NCBI RefSeq assembly: GCF_017830045.1
Contig: NZ_JAEDXU010000007.1
Coordinates: forward strand, 124,001-188,000
Length of the DNA: 64,000 nucleotides
Source of the DNA: Enterococcus larvae
GTDB lineage: Bacteria > Bacillota > Bacilli > Lactobacillales > Enterococcaceae
Reading direction: 5' to 3'
Numbering within the stretch: the first letter of the stretch is position 1; each line of letters opens with the position of its first letter. The notes below the pieces were generated by a model. The model had not been told where the DNA came from. It searched no databases and saw only the letters and a program-made list of their open reading frames with translations. Below are positions 1 to 7,679 of this stretch, piece after piece. The translations under genes were made by a program, and so were the position numbers.

Positions 1-2
1 GT

Positions 3-1406
3 CAAAGTACCAAGATCGTGATCTTTGATATTGAGGGAAATATCGTAGGTGAAGGAAAAGAGAATCTGCGTCCAATGCACTTGGCTGAAGGAGTTGTTGT
101 AGAGCATCCGGGAGATGATCTGTGGGAATCAGTTTGCACGGCGGCGAAGAAGGTCATGGATCAGTTCGGTCTGAGAAAAAATAATATTGTAGGGATCGGC
201 TTAGGTTCGATTCGCTGTTGTCGTGTGCTTATGAAAGAGGACGGCTCATTGGCTCAGCCAATCATCAGCTGGATGGATAAAAGAGTGGCAACGCCCTATG
301 TTCATGATAATCCTGAAGTGAAATATGTTACTTCTACAAACGGCTACTTGACACATCGTTTGACAGGAGAATTCAAAGACAACATCGGCAATCACTTTGG
401 ACAGTGGCCAGTCGATTATGCGACGTGGGATTGGTCTACAGACGAAGAGGTATTGAAGAATTTCAACCTTCCGAAGGAAATGCTGCTTGAGGCAGTAAAA
501 CCAGGGGAAGTTTTAGGGTATATCACAAAAGAAGCGAGTGAAAAAACTGGTTTTCCTGAAGGCTTACCATTGTTTGCAACTACCAGTGATAAAGCAGTGG
601 AAGGACTTGGTGCCGGATTGATTCATGATACAAGTGCATTTGTTTCATTAGGTACGTATATCAGCAGTATGGTCACAGGTAAAGACATGCCTAAGGATGC
701 AGTCAGTTATTGGGGTATTATGTCTTCTGTTCCTGATAAGTATGCATATGAAGGCTATGGGATTCGTCGTGGTATGTGGACAGTATCTTGGTTTAAGGAT
801 CTTTTAGGTGAAAAAATCAGTATTCGAGCGAATTATCAAGGTATTTCAGAGGAAGAATACTTAAATGAACAAGCGCAGCATGTTCCGGCAGGTAGTGATG
901 GCTTGATGACCGTCTTAGATTGGCTGGCTAATCCTTGGGAGCCCTTCAAACGCGGCGTGATGATCGGCTTCAATGCCCATCATGATTATCGTTATATGTA
1001 TCGTTCTATTTTAGAAGGCATCGCTTATACGATGAAGAACAATGTCACAAATATGACCGATGAATTAGGAAAAACGATTGAAGAGGTTATTGTGACAGGC
1101 GGAGGGTCCAACAGTGACTTGATGATGCAGATTTTTGCAGACATATTCAATCTGCCTATAAAACGAAATGTTGTCAATGGAAGTGCCAGTGTCGGTGCAG
1201 CGATCAATGCAGCTGTAGGGCTGGGAATCTATCCATCTTATGAAGAGGCTGTGGAAAAAATGGTCAAGGTCAAGGATATTTTTACTCCAATACCGGAAAA
1301 TGTCGCTGTTTATAAACGCTTGAATGAGGAAGTTTATAAAGGCTTGACTGAGCACACAGATAAGGTTTTGGAGAAAACCTTCGCTATCCTGCATCCAGAA
1401 TCGTAG
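3..1406 (+). CDS. FGGY-family carbohydrate kinase, 5' end cut by window
   Basis: The reading frame is open from the left edge, and the first residues in frame (QSTKIVIFD) belong to the N-terminal phosphate-binding motif of FGGY kinases, so the true start lies outside the window and the GTG at 18 is not the start. The C-terminal half carries the family's ATP-binding signature (VIVTGGGSNSDLMMQIFAD) and the GSASVGAAINAA segment. Such enzymes phosphorylate a pentose, hexose, polyol or gluconate with ATP in the cytoplasm. The substrate cannot be named; xylulokinase and YgcE-like kinases are the nearest guesses. About 467 residues are visible, against roughly 500 usual. A strong hairpin with a T-run follows the gene. 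Confidence 0.85.
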   Translation, partial: QSTKIVIFDIEGNIVGEGKENLRPMHLAEGVVVEHPGDDLWESVCTAAKKVMDQFGLRKNNIVGIGLGSIRCCRVLMKEDGSLAQPIISWMDKRVATPYVHDNPEVKYVTSTNGYLTHRLTGEFKDNIGNHFGQWPVDYATWDWSTDEEVLKNFNLPKEMLLEAVKPGEVLGYITKEASEKTGFPEGLPLFATTSDKAVEGLGAGLIHDTSAFVSLGTYISSMVTGKDMPKDAVSYWGIMSSVPDKYAYEGYGIRRGMWTVSWFKDLLGEKISIRANYQGISEEEYLNEQAQHVPAGSDGLMTVLDWLANPWEPFKRGVMIGFNAHHDYRYMYRSILEGIAYTMKNNVTNMTDELGKTIEEVIVTGGGSNSDLMMQIFADIFNLPIKRNVVNGSASVGAAINAAVGLGIYPSYEEAVEKMVKVKDIFTPIPENVAVYKRLNEEVYKGLTEHTDKVLEKTFAILHPES

Positions 1407-1537
1407 CATTAGGAGCTATCGCTAGTTGTTGTTTTGTAGTAGCAGTCAAGCAGATTCATTAGAACACCTGCTTCGATAGATAGTTTCCCGATTTTTGAGG
1501 ATAAGCCGATACAATTTATTTTAGTAAGAAACGGAAA

Positions 1538-1573
1538 GGACTAAAAGCCGCTGAATCGGCCTTTAGCCTTTTT
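1538..1573 (+). terminator. Rho-independent terminator (or leader attenuator)
   Basis: Imperfect stem of about 12 pairs (GGACTAAAAGCCG with CGGCCTTTAGCC) followed by five Ts. It lies between the kinase gene and the ABC operon. It most simply ends the kinase transcript, but being only 34 bases before the opuCA-like start it could also act in the operon leader. Confidence 0.75.
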
Positions 1574-1606
1574 CCGCATACATAGGGGTTGAAGGGAGTT
1601 AAACAG

Positions 1607-2716
1607 ATGATTGAATTTATAGAGGTGGAAAAACGCTATGGTGCAGCCGTCGCTGTTGAAAAGTTGGATTTGACCATCGAGGACAACCAGTTTATTTGTG
1701 TGATTGGAACCAGCGGCAGTGGGAAAACAACCTTGCTGCGGATGATCAACCGAATGATCGAACCATCTACAGGGGCAATAAAAATCGATGGCGTCGATAC
1801 AACTGGCTTAAATGAAGATGAGCTTCGGCGGAAGATTGGCTATGTTATTCAAAATATCGGCTTGTTTCCTCATATGAGTATTCGGGACAATATCATGATT
1901 GTTCCGAAGCTGCTGAAATGGGGAGAGAACCAAAAGCAGGGGATTGCTGAAAGGCTCATTCAAAAAGTTGAGCTGCCATTAGAATATTTAGACCGTAAGC
2001 CAAAAAATCTTTCCGGTGGACAGCAGCAGCGGATCGGTGTGATTCGTGCTCTGGCAGCGGACCAAGATATTATTTTGATGGATGAACCCTTTGGTGCATT
2101 GGACCCTATCACACGAGAGGCTTTGCAGGAAATGATCAAACGCCTGCAACAGGAAATGAAGAAAACGATCGTATTTGTCACCCATGATATTGAAGAAGCA
2201 ATCAAGTTGGCGGATAAAATCATTATCATGGATCATGGGGAAATCGTACAGTATGACACGACAGAGACGATTTTGAAAAATCCGGCAAATGAATTTGTGG
2301 AAGAGCTTTTGGGCAAACGAAAAAAACAATCCCATATTGGAAATGATATGCGGATAGCGGATTTGATGTTCACGCAGGTAGAGTCCATTTCCTTAAGTAA
2401 ATCGATCATCGATGCTATCCGCCAGATGACCAATAAAAAAGTTGATTCTTTATTAGTAGTAGATGACGAGCACCATTTGAAGGGATTTATAGATATCAAA
2501 GATATTGACCGCAATATCAATAAAGTGACAAATGTCTATGAAATCATGCGTACAGAAACTGCTAGTGTCAATCAAAGGGAAAAAGTCGCAGATGTGGTTG
2601 ATCCTCTATTAAACATGGAATTGAAATATCTGCCGGTTGTAGACGATGATAATTGCTTGGTCGGGATCATGACACGTTCTTCGCTGGTGTCCTTGATTTA
2701 CGATCAGCTGAAGTAG
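1607..2716 (+). CDS. opuCA: Osmoprotectant (betaine/carnitine/choline) ABC transporter ATPase
   Basis: ATP-binding subunit of an OpuC/ProV-type importer for compatible solutes at the cytoplasmic face of the membrane. Walker A (GTSGSGKTT) is at residues 34-42, the signature LSGGQQQR near 135-142 and Walker B (IILMDEP) near 155-162. The C-terminal ~120 residues form two CBS domains (near 247-305 and 312-369), which in OpuA/OpuC ATPases sense ionic strength or nucleotides. I chose ATG 1607, which has GAAGGGAG 8 bases upstream, over an in-frame TTG at 1589. It heads a four-gene operon with tight spacing (next gene about 7 bases on). Assignment to OpuC rather than another quaternary-amine system rests on operon layout. 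Confidence 0.9.
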   Translation: MIEFIEVEKRYGAAVAVEKLDLTIEDNQFICVIGTSGSGKTTLLRMINRMIEPSTGAIKIDGVDTTGLNEDELRRKIGYVIQNIGLFPHMSIRDNIMIVPKLLKWGENQKQGIAERLIQKVELPLEYLDRKPKNLSGGQQQRIGVIRALAADQDIILMDEPFGALDPITREALQEMIKRLQQEMKKTIVFVTHDIEEAIKLADKIIIMDHGEIVQYDTTETILKNPANEFVEELLGKRKKQSHIGNDMRIADLMFTQVESISLSKSIIDAIRQMTNKKVDSLLVVDDEHHLKGFIDIKDIDRNINKVTNVYEIMRTETASVNQREKVADVVDPLLNMELKYLPVVDDDNCLVGIMTRSSLVSLIYDQLK

Positions 2717-2723
2717 GGTGGCT

Positions 2724-3350
2724 ATGATGGAAAATTTTTGGAATCAGTATGGTGCAGAAATTCTTTTGAAGTTCTGGGAACATTTTTACATTTCATTTAG
2801 TGCAATCCTTCTAGGCACGCTCGTTGCGATACCGTTGGGTGCGGTATTAACACGTGTAAAAAAGGGGTCGGAAGTGATCATTCGAATCGTGGGCTTCTTC
2901 CAGACAATCCCCTCGTTAGCATTACTGTCGATCATGCTGCCGATATTCGGTATAGGGAAAGCACCGGCGATTGCTGCATTATTTTTATACTCGCTGCTGC
3001 CTATCTTGAGAAATACATATGTGGGGATTCAATCTGTAGATGGGACATATCTGGATGCTGCCAAAGGGATGGGGATGTCGAAATGGCAAAGGCTGCTGCA
3101 AATCGAATTTCCGTTGGCGGCTAGTGTGATTATTTCAGGAATCAAGGTTTCTACAGTCTACGTTATTTCCTGGACGACATTAGCGGCTTATATTGGAGCT
3201 GGCGGTCTCGGTGATTTCATTTTTAATGGATTGACCTTGTATCGGCTGGATTTGATCATGATGGGGACGATTCCGATTACCTTACTGGCATTGGCCGCAG
3301 ATGCGCTGCTAAGATATTTTGAGTCCAAATTAACCGTAGATAGAGGGTGA
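2724..3350 (+). CDS. opuCB: Osmoprotectant ABC transporter permease, first
   Basis: About 208 residues with five or six hydrophobic segments and the binding-protein-dependent permease signature (the EAA-type loop near the GMSKWQRLLQIEFPLA stretch) that docks on the ATPase. The start is uncertain: ATG 2724 gives an N-terminus (MMENFWNQYG) that lines up with OpuCB proteins, ATG 2727 is also possible, and GTG 2718 lies inside the AGGGTGG ribosome-binding region. It forms a heteromeric pore with the opuCD-like permease. Translation is probably coupled to opuCA. Confidence 0.88.
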   Translation: MMENFWNQYGAEILLKFWEHFYISFSAILLGTLVAIPLGAVLTRVKKGSEVIIRIVGFFQTIPSLALLSIMLPIFGIGKAPAIAALFLYSLLPILRNTYVGIQSVDGTYLDAAKGMGMSKWQRLLQIEFPLAASVIISGIKVSTVYVISWTTLAAYIGAGGLGDFIFNGLTLYRLDLIMMGTIPITLLALAADALLRYFESKLTVDRG

Positions 3351-3354
3351 CTGA

Positions 3355-4266
3355 ATGAAAAAAAAGTTAACTGTACTTATCAGCTTTAGTGCATTGTTTG
3401 TCGTGTTTATCTTATCAAATCTTTCAAATAGAGAGGATACAATTACTGTTTCCGGCGGTGTGACATCAGAATCACAAATTCTGGGGAATCTTGTTGTGGA
3501 ACTTTTGAAGCATTACACAGATAAGAAAATCGTTTTTCTAAATAATCTGGGTTCTGCCAATATGATGCAAGCTGCTATGGAAAGAGGGGATTTGGATATT
3601 GCTTCGCCTCGCTATACAGGAACAGATTTAGTTGGAACCTTGCATTTACCAATAGAAAAAGAGTCGGATCAAGCATTGGCGATCGTTCAAAAGGAGTTTC
3701 AGGAGCGGTATCAGTTTGTCTGGTTTCCCAGCTATGGTTTTTCAAATCAGTTTACATTCATGGTGACACAAGAAACAGCTGAAAAATACGATTTGCAGAA
3801 GGTCAGTGATTTAGCACGTTATGCTGGCCAATTGAACTTAGGAACAGACCAGACTTGGTATAAACGAGAAGGCGATGGGTATCAGGCATTTGCGGAAGAA
3901 TATGAGATGGACTTTAAGCGTGTCTATCCGATGCAGGTGGGGTTGCTGTATGACGCTTTAGCTGCCGGTGAGCTGGAAGTGATTTTAGGCTATTCTACGG
4001 ATGGTCGAGTAGGAAGTTATGATTTAGTGATGCTGGAGGATGATCATCAATTTTTCCCGCCGTATACATGCAGTTTGGTCACTACAGAGAAAGTTTTGAA
4101 GGATAATCCTGAATTGAAGGGGATTCTGGAAAAGTTGGAGGGAACGATCGATACGGAAATGATGCAGAAAATGAATGATGAATCGGACAGTCAATTGTTG
4201 GAGCCAGCATTGATTGCCAGACAGTTTTTAGAAGCAAATAATTATTTTGAGGAGGAGAGCCGTTGA
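3355..4266 (+). CDS. opuCC: Osmoprotectant ABC transporter substrate-binding protein lacking a lipobox
   Basis: 303-residue OpuAC/OpuCC-family binding protein that captures quaternary amines outside the membrane and hands them to OpuCB/CD. Family segments visible include SPRYTGTDLVG near residue 80 and the GYSTDGRV stretch near 215. The N-terminus is a short basic region and a hydrophobic helix (residues 5-22) but no cysteine follows it, so the usual lipoprotein anchor of Gram-positive OpuCC proteins is absent. It is probably held by an uncleaved N-terminal helix, or released. Start ATG 3355 lies 4 bases after the opuCB stop. The last bases overlap the next gene (TTGA). Confidence 0.87.
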   Translation: MKKKLTVLISFSALFVVFILSNLSNREDTITVSGGVTSESQILGNLVVELLKHYTDKKIVFLNNLGSANMMQAAMERGDLDIASPRYTGTDLVGTLHLPIEKESDQALAIVQKEFQERYQFVWFPSYGFSNQFTFMVTQETAEKYDLQKVSDLARYAGQLNLGTDQTWYKREGDGYQAFAEEYEMDFKRVYPMQVGLLYDALAAGELEVILGYSTDGRVGSYDLVMLEDDHQFFPPYTCSLVTTEKVLKDNPELKGILEKLEGTIDTEMMQKMNDESDSQLLEPALIARQFLEANNYFEEESR

Positions 4267-4880
4267 TTCAAGCGTTGATGAATTACTTAAGTGAAAACTC
4301 CTCTTATATCATCAGTCAATTTTCAATTCATCTGTATATTTCAATCGTTGGCGTTGTGCTGACTTTTTTGATTGGTTTTCCAGTCGGGATATTTTTATCA
4401 GATAATAAAAAAGCTGCGACAATCGTGATTGGGCTGATCAATATTATTCAAACGATTCCGTCAATTGGCATGATGACGATTTTACTGATCTTAATGGGCT
4501 TAGGAAAAAATACCGTGATTGCTACGGTTGTCTTATATTCGTTGCTGCCGATCGTTGCCAATACTTATACCGGATTGAATAATGTCGATCCCGTTTATGT
4601 TGACAGTGCTCGCGGTGTGGGCATGAGTCGATTTCAGGTTCTATACATGGTTAAAATTCCTTTAGCCATGCCGGTCATTTTAGCCGGAGTTAGAAATGCT
4701 TTGGTGATTTCTGTAGGGATCACAACGATTGGTTCCTTTGTTGGCGCAGGTGGACTAGGAGATATTATATTAAGAGGGATCAACATTACGAATGGCGAAC
4801 CGATTATTTTCGTAGGGGCCTTCTTATGTGCGTTGATTGCGGTGTTGATGGAGTGGCTGTTTGACTGGCTGATAAAGTGA
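4263..4880 (+). CDS. opuCD: Osmoprotectant ABC transporter permease, second
   Basis: 205-residue permease paralogous to the first one: same GVGMSRFQVLYMVKIPLA coupling loop, same GAGGLGD segment, several transmembrane helices. It starts at a TTG that overlaps the stop of the binding-protein gene by 4 bases, with GAGGAGGAG just upstream, so translation is likely coupled. The four genes make a complete importer. Members of this family import glycine betaine, carnitine or choline under osmotic or bile stress; the exact substrate is not decided by the sequence. Confidence 0.88.
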   Translation: MIQALMNYLSENSSYIISQFSIHLYISIVGVVLTFLIGFPVGIFLSDNKKAATIVIGLINIIQTIPSIGMMTILLILMGLGKNTVIATVVLYSLLPIVANTYTGLNNVDPVYVDSARGVGMSRFQVLYMVKIPLAMPVILAGVRNALVISVGITTIGSFVGAGGLGDIILRGINITNGEPIIFVGAFLCALIAVLMEWLFDWLIK

Positions 4881-4920
4881 GGTATTGTTATATAGAAATG
4901 TAGAAGCTGAAAGGATAACT

Positions 4921-5198
4921 AGGGCGTGTCTGAAAAGTACAGCAGTAACCAAATTTTTCAGGGATTTCTGCCAATGAAGTTGCCAATGCTTTCCCAAGTA
5001 GACGCATTTGTGTCGAGAATCGAAGGATATTGAGACTCGTAGATACAAGTCTCTAGGTAGTAAACTTGATCTAGCACAATAGTATGCGAAGCGACAAGCA
5101 TACGACTATTTAGACAGTCATCCCCTTCTCTGGAGATAGCTTGTTGCAAAAGTCATACTTTTGAAACGATTCGCCGATAGACTTTTCAGACACATCCT
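4921..5198. mobile_element. MITE-like element with terminal inverted repeats
   Basis: A 278-base non-coding stretch bounded by inverted repeats of 17-18 bases with two mismatches: GGGCGTGTCTGAAAAGT at 4922-4938 and ACTTTTCAGACACATCC at 5181-5197. Both ends abut a TA dinucleotide (4920-4921 and 5198-5199), as expected of a TA target duplication. It contains an internal hairpin (GTATGC...GCATAC) and short minus-strand reading frames with no recognisable transposase. It occupies most of the gap between the opuC operon and the DUF1456 gene. A decayed insertion sequence is the alternative. Confidence 0.5.
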
Positions 5199-5258
5199 AA
5201 GAAAACGATTTGCCATTTTTATGCTATAGTAAGAGTATAAAAATGATGGAGGAAACAA

Positions 5259-5780
5259 ATGAACAATAATGATATACTGCTGCGCTTGAGATATGCGTTG
5301 GATATAAAGGATACAGATATAGTAGAGGCCTTTAAGTTAGGTGGAATGGCTGTTTCTAAAGAAGACGTGAGAGCGATGCTGACGAAAGACAACACCCAGC
5401 AGCAAGAGGACTATGACAGCTTTGAAAAGAATATCTATGTAAAAACGATCAACAATCAAGTGCTGGATACCTTTTTAAATGGATTTATTACATTGAAGCG
5501 TGGCGAGCCGAAAAATAAACCGGCAGAAACACCACAATTGAAAAGCAATGAGATCCGTCACATCAACAATATTCTGTTGAAAAAAGTGAAGATTGCCTTA
5601 GCCTTGACCAGTGAAGACATGCTGGATATTATGGCTGAAGCTGGTGTGTATCCGTCAAAAGGAGAGCTTGGCGCTATTTTAAGAAAAGAAGGACATCGTA
5701 ACTTTAAGCCTTGTGGAGATAAGTATGCTCGCAATTTCTTGAAGGGGCTGGCTTTGCGTTACCGTAGTGAAAATAATTAA
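5259..5780 (+). CDS. DUF1456 (YehS-like) protein
   Basis: 173 residues built as two similar halves, each starting with an NDILLRLRYAL or NNILLKKVKIALAL type helix and ending with an FLNG/FLKGL segment. This internal duplication is typical of the DUF1456/YehS family, whose function is unknown. Cytoplasmic, no signal peptide. It starts at ATG 5259 with GGAGG 7 bases upstream. Single-gene unit: the MITE-like element lies upstream and a strong terminator at 5899 lies downstream. Confidence 0.85.
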   Translation: MNNNDILLRLRYALDIKDTDIVEAFKLGGMAVSKEDVRAMLTKDNTQQQEDYDSFEKNIYVKTINNQVLDTFLNGFITLKRGEPKNKPAETPQLKSNEIRHINNILLKKVKIALALTSEDMLDIMAEAGVYPSKGELGAILRKEGHRNFKPCGDKYARNFLKGLALRYRSENN

Positions 5781-5898
5781 TGATCTGAATCCTATTAAAG
5801 GCTCAGCACATGAAAAGTGAGCGTTGCATAATGTGTGCAGTAAAGGAAATAGCAGCAACAATAGGATGGTATAGACGTGAATAGCAATTGAAAAAGGA

Positions 5899-5938
5899 AA
5901 CAGCGAAGAAGAACATAGTCTTCTTCGCTGTTTTTTTT
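5899..5938 (+). terminator. Rho-independent terminator
   Basis: Perfect 12-pair stem CAGCGAAGAAGA / TCTTCTTCGCTG with a 6-base loop and eight Ts. It ends the DUF1456 transcript; the convergent Nim-like gene ends 70 bases further on. Confidence 0.92.
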
Positions 5939-6007
5939 ATGACATAAAGGCCAATCCTACCGCCTTTAAAGTCGGATAATTCTATTTAGGCTTTTCTTTT
6001 TTGCTGA

Positions 6008-6508
6008 TTATTTAGGCGGCATTTTATTTGGATGAATATGCTCTTTGCAAGAATAGGAAGAAAGAACGATTTTTATGATTCCTGTCGCGGCAATCATTTT
6101 ATCCGGTGGGAAATTGTACGCTGTATGTTTCACTTCATGATCCATTAAAAGCTGAAGCGCCTGTTTCTTTTCTTCTAGCTCTTGAATGATGAATGCTTCG
6201 CCAAAACCAATTAAACTTTGATAAGCATAAGAATATTTTTCTGCAACAGTCCCAGCCTCGATCAATTCGTGATTGCAGTCCATCTCGACTGCTACCATCG
6301 GGTTATTTTCCAAAAGGCGGACTTTTTTTCCTTGACGAGCACCATGAATATAGAGGGTCAGGGCTTCTTCTTGCCAGTGATACCCAAAATTCACAGGAAC
6401 AATATAGGGAAACGGTTCATCGAACATCGCAAGCCGCACGACATGACAGGCCTCCACAATTTCTTTTATCTTTTCTAAATCCAGGATTTCTCGATCTTTT
6501 CTTCTCAT
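6008..6508 (-). CDS. NimA-like pyridoxamine 5'-phosphate oxidase-family flavoprotein
   Basis: 166-residue member of the FMN-binding split-barrel family (Pyridox_ox_2, NimA-like). Visible features are the N-terminal MRRKDREI start, the VVRLAMFDEPFPYIVPVNFGY segment in several strands, the LYIHGARQGKKVRLLENNP flavin-site region, and a C-terminal KHTAYNF and IKIVLSS strand. Relatives bind FMN and reduce small substrates, and some confer 5-nitroimidazole resistance, but most have unknown substrates. It is a single gene on the minus strand, convergent with the DUF1456 unit. Confidence 0.82.
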   Translation of the reverse strand: MRRKDREILDLEKIKEIVEACHVVRLAMFDEPFPYIVPVNFGYHWQEEALTLYIHGARQGKKVRLLENNPMVAVEMDCNHELIEAGTVAEKYSYAYQSLIGFGEAFIIQELEEKKQALQLLMDHEVKHTAYNFPPDKMIAATGIIKIVLSSYSCKEHIHPNKMPPK

Positions 6509-7023
6509 TTTCTTCCCACATCCTTTTTGATTGTAGTATTAGCAGCAGTGCCTTCAATGGTCAACGATTTGCACGAAATCACAGGTCAGCGTCCACTGTA
6601 ATAAATTTGTCTAAAAAGTGCTCTGTTTCGTTTTATAGGAGTAATTATATCCTGTTATCCATAAAATTCAAGAACAGATTAATTGATTGGGGAAAAACAT
6701 GGATCGCTCAATTTAGAAGAATTTTAGTGTAAGACATTGATATGTGATGAAAACGCAATTCTTAGTAGATTAGAGACTGTTATTCTTTGTTTTGCTCAAC
6801 TTCTTTGTCCATCTGTCATTCATCATGATAACTGGCCAAAAGACCGTTATTCTTGCTTTATTGTGTAGAATATGCTGATTGCACATGCTATACTTTTTTT
6901 AAAGTAAAAAATAGTCGGTCGTCTGATATAGAGTTTAAAGGCCTGTTTATTTAAGAGGTGGACGTCTATCGTAGTGTGAGGTACAAGCCGAGAGAGGAAT
7001 AAAAAAAATCAGGAGGAAATAAA
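6509..7023. other. Intergenic region before the LXG cassette
   Basis: 515 bases between the divergent Nim-like gene and the LXG cassette. Apart from a strong ribosome binding site (CAGGAGG, 7010-7016) for the first cassette gene, I see no gene, long repeat or clear hairpin. It must contain promoters for both directions. Confidence 0.5.
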
Positions 7024-7326
7024 ATGGTTGGAGTCAATAGTAATAAAGAGGTTGCCGGACAATTGGCGACAGGATTATTCAATGCGCTAGATACATTGAA
7101 TGCTGCGACATCTGTTAGTGAAGACGGGCAAACAACGGTAGCTGGGAATGCTAGTGCGAAGGAGGCCATTGCTTCTGCACAAGCGGCAGTACTTCAAGTC
7201 AGTAGTTCTATCGGAAATGCGGCTGCAAATCTGCAATCGGTAGCTTCGGAGTTTGCGGCTGCTGATGATCACCTTAAGAATAGCGTTTTTGGACAGCTCC
7301 CAAAACCTAATTCAGGAGGTCGCTGA
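7024..7326 (+). CDS. Small helical type VII partner protein, DUF3130/TIGR04197-like
   Basis: 100-residue, alanine-rich, cysteine-free helical protein without signal peptide (two helices with a central SEDGQTTVAGN turn). Size, position and sequence style match the TIGR04197/DUF3130 family, which form one of the two LXG-associated partners (LapA1-like) that pair with the LXG domain to build the composite type VII secretion signal. ATG 7024 has a strong CAGGAGG. It is followed after 2 bases by the second partner and then the LXG effector, a typical cassette order. Confidence 0.75.
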   Translation: MVGVNSNKEVAGQLATGLFNALDTLNAATSVSEDGQTTVAGNASAKEAIASAQAAVLQVSSSIGNAAANLQSVASEFAAADDHLKNSVFGQLPKPNSGGR

Positions 7327-7328
7327 TC

Positions 7329-7679
7329 ATGACAGTAGAACAGGATGCTGCAGGAAAAGAGCGTATGTTAACAGAGAAACAAGATGATTTGAAGCTTTCT
7401 CAGCGACAACTGGAAAAAATCCAGGATGATTACCAAGAACAGTTTCATTCATCTGATCGTCTATTTTATGAATTAAAGGAAAGCTTTCATGGCAATGATT
7501 TTTCATTACTATTTGAAGATATCCATACAGACCTTCAAAAGGAACAGCGAGTGATCACGGATCATTTGGAGGAAGAGCGAGACAGCTTAAACAAGAAGGA
7601 AGCCGATTGTCAGGATGAATTGGATGAGCTTTATTATGAAAAGAAGCGACAGGCTATTGAAGAGGAGGAAACACCTTGA
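7329..7679 (+). CDS. Small coiled-coil type VII partner protein, DUF3958-like
   Basis: 116 residues, almost entirely charged helix (RMLTEKQDDLKLSQRQLEKIQ, then a break, then a long EE/K-rich coiled coil). It matches the DUF3958-type second LXG partner (LapA2-like) by size, coiled-coil profile and gene order. It starts at ATG 7329 behind a strong CAGGAGGTCGC. Its stop overlaps the LXG gene start (TTGA at 7676-7679), so the three proteins are probably made in a coupled fashion and meet in the cytoplasm before export. Confidence 0.72.
   Translation: MTVEQDAAGKERMLTEKQDDLKLSQRQLEKIQDDYQEQFHSSDRLFYELKESFHGNDFSLLFEDIHTDLQKEQRVITDHLEEERDSLNKKEADCQDELDELYYEKKRQAIEEEETP

Noticed and set aside
4824-5149. 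Minus-strand open frames in the MITE-like element
   Set aside because: No recognisable domain, no ribosome binding site, and one runs into opuCD on the opposite strand. The inverted ends explain the region better.
6193-6732. Plus-strand open frames over the Nim-like gene
   Set aside because: They are antisense shadows of a well-supported flavoprotein gene, with no ribosome binding site and non-protein-like composition.
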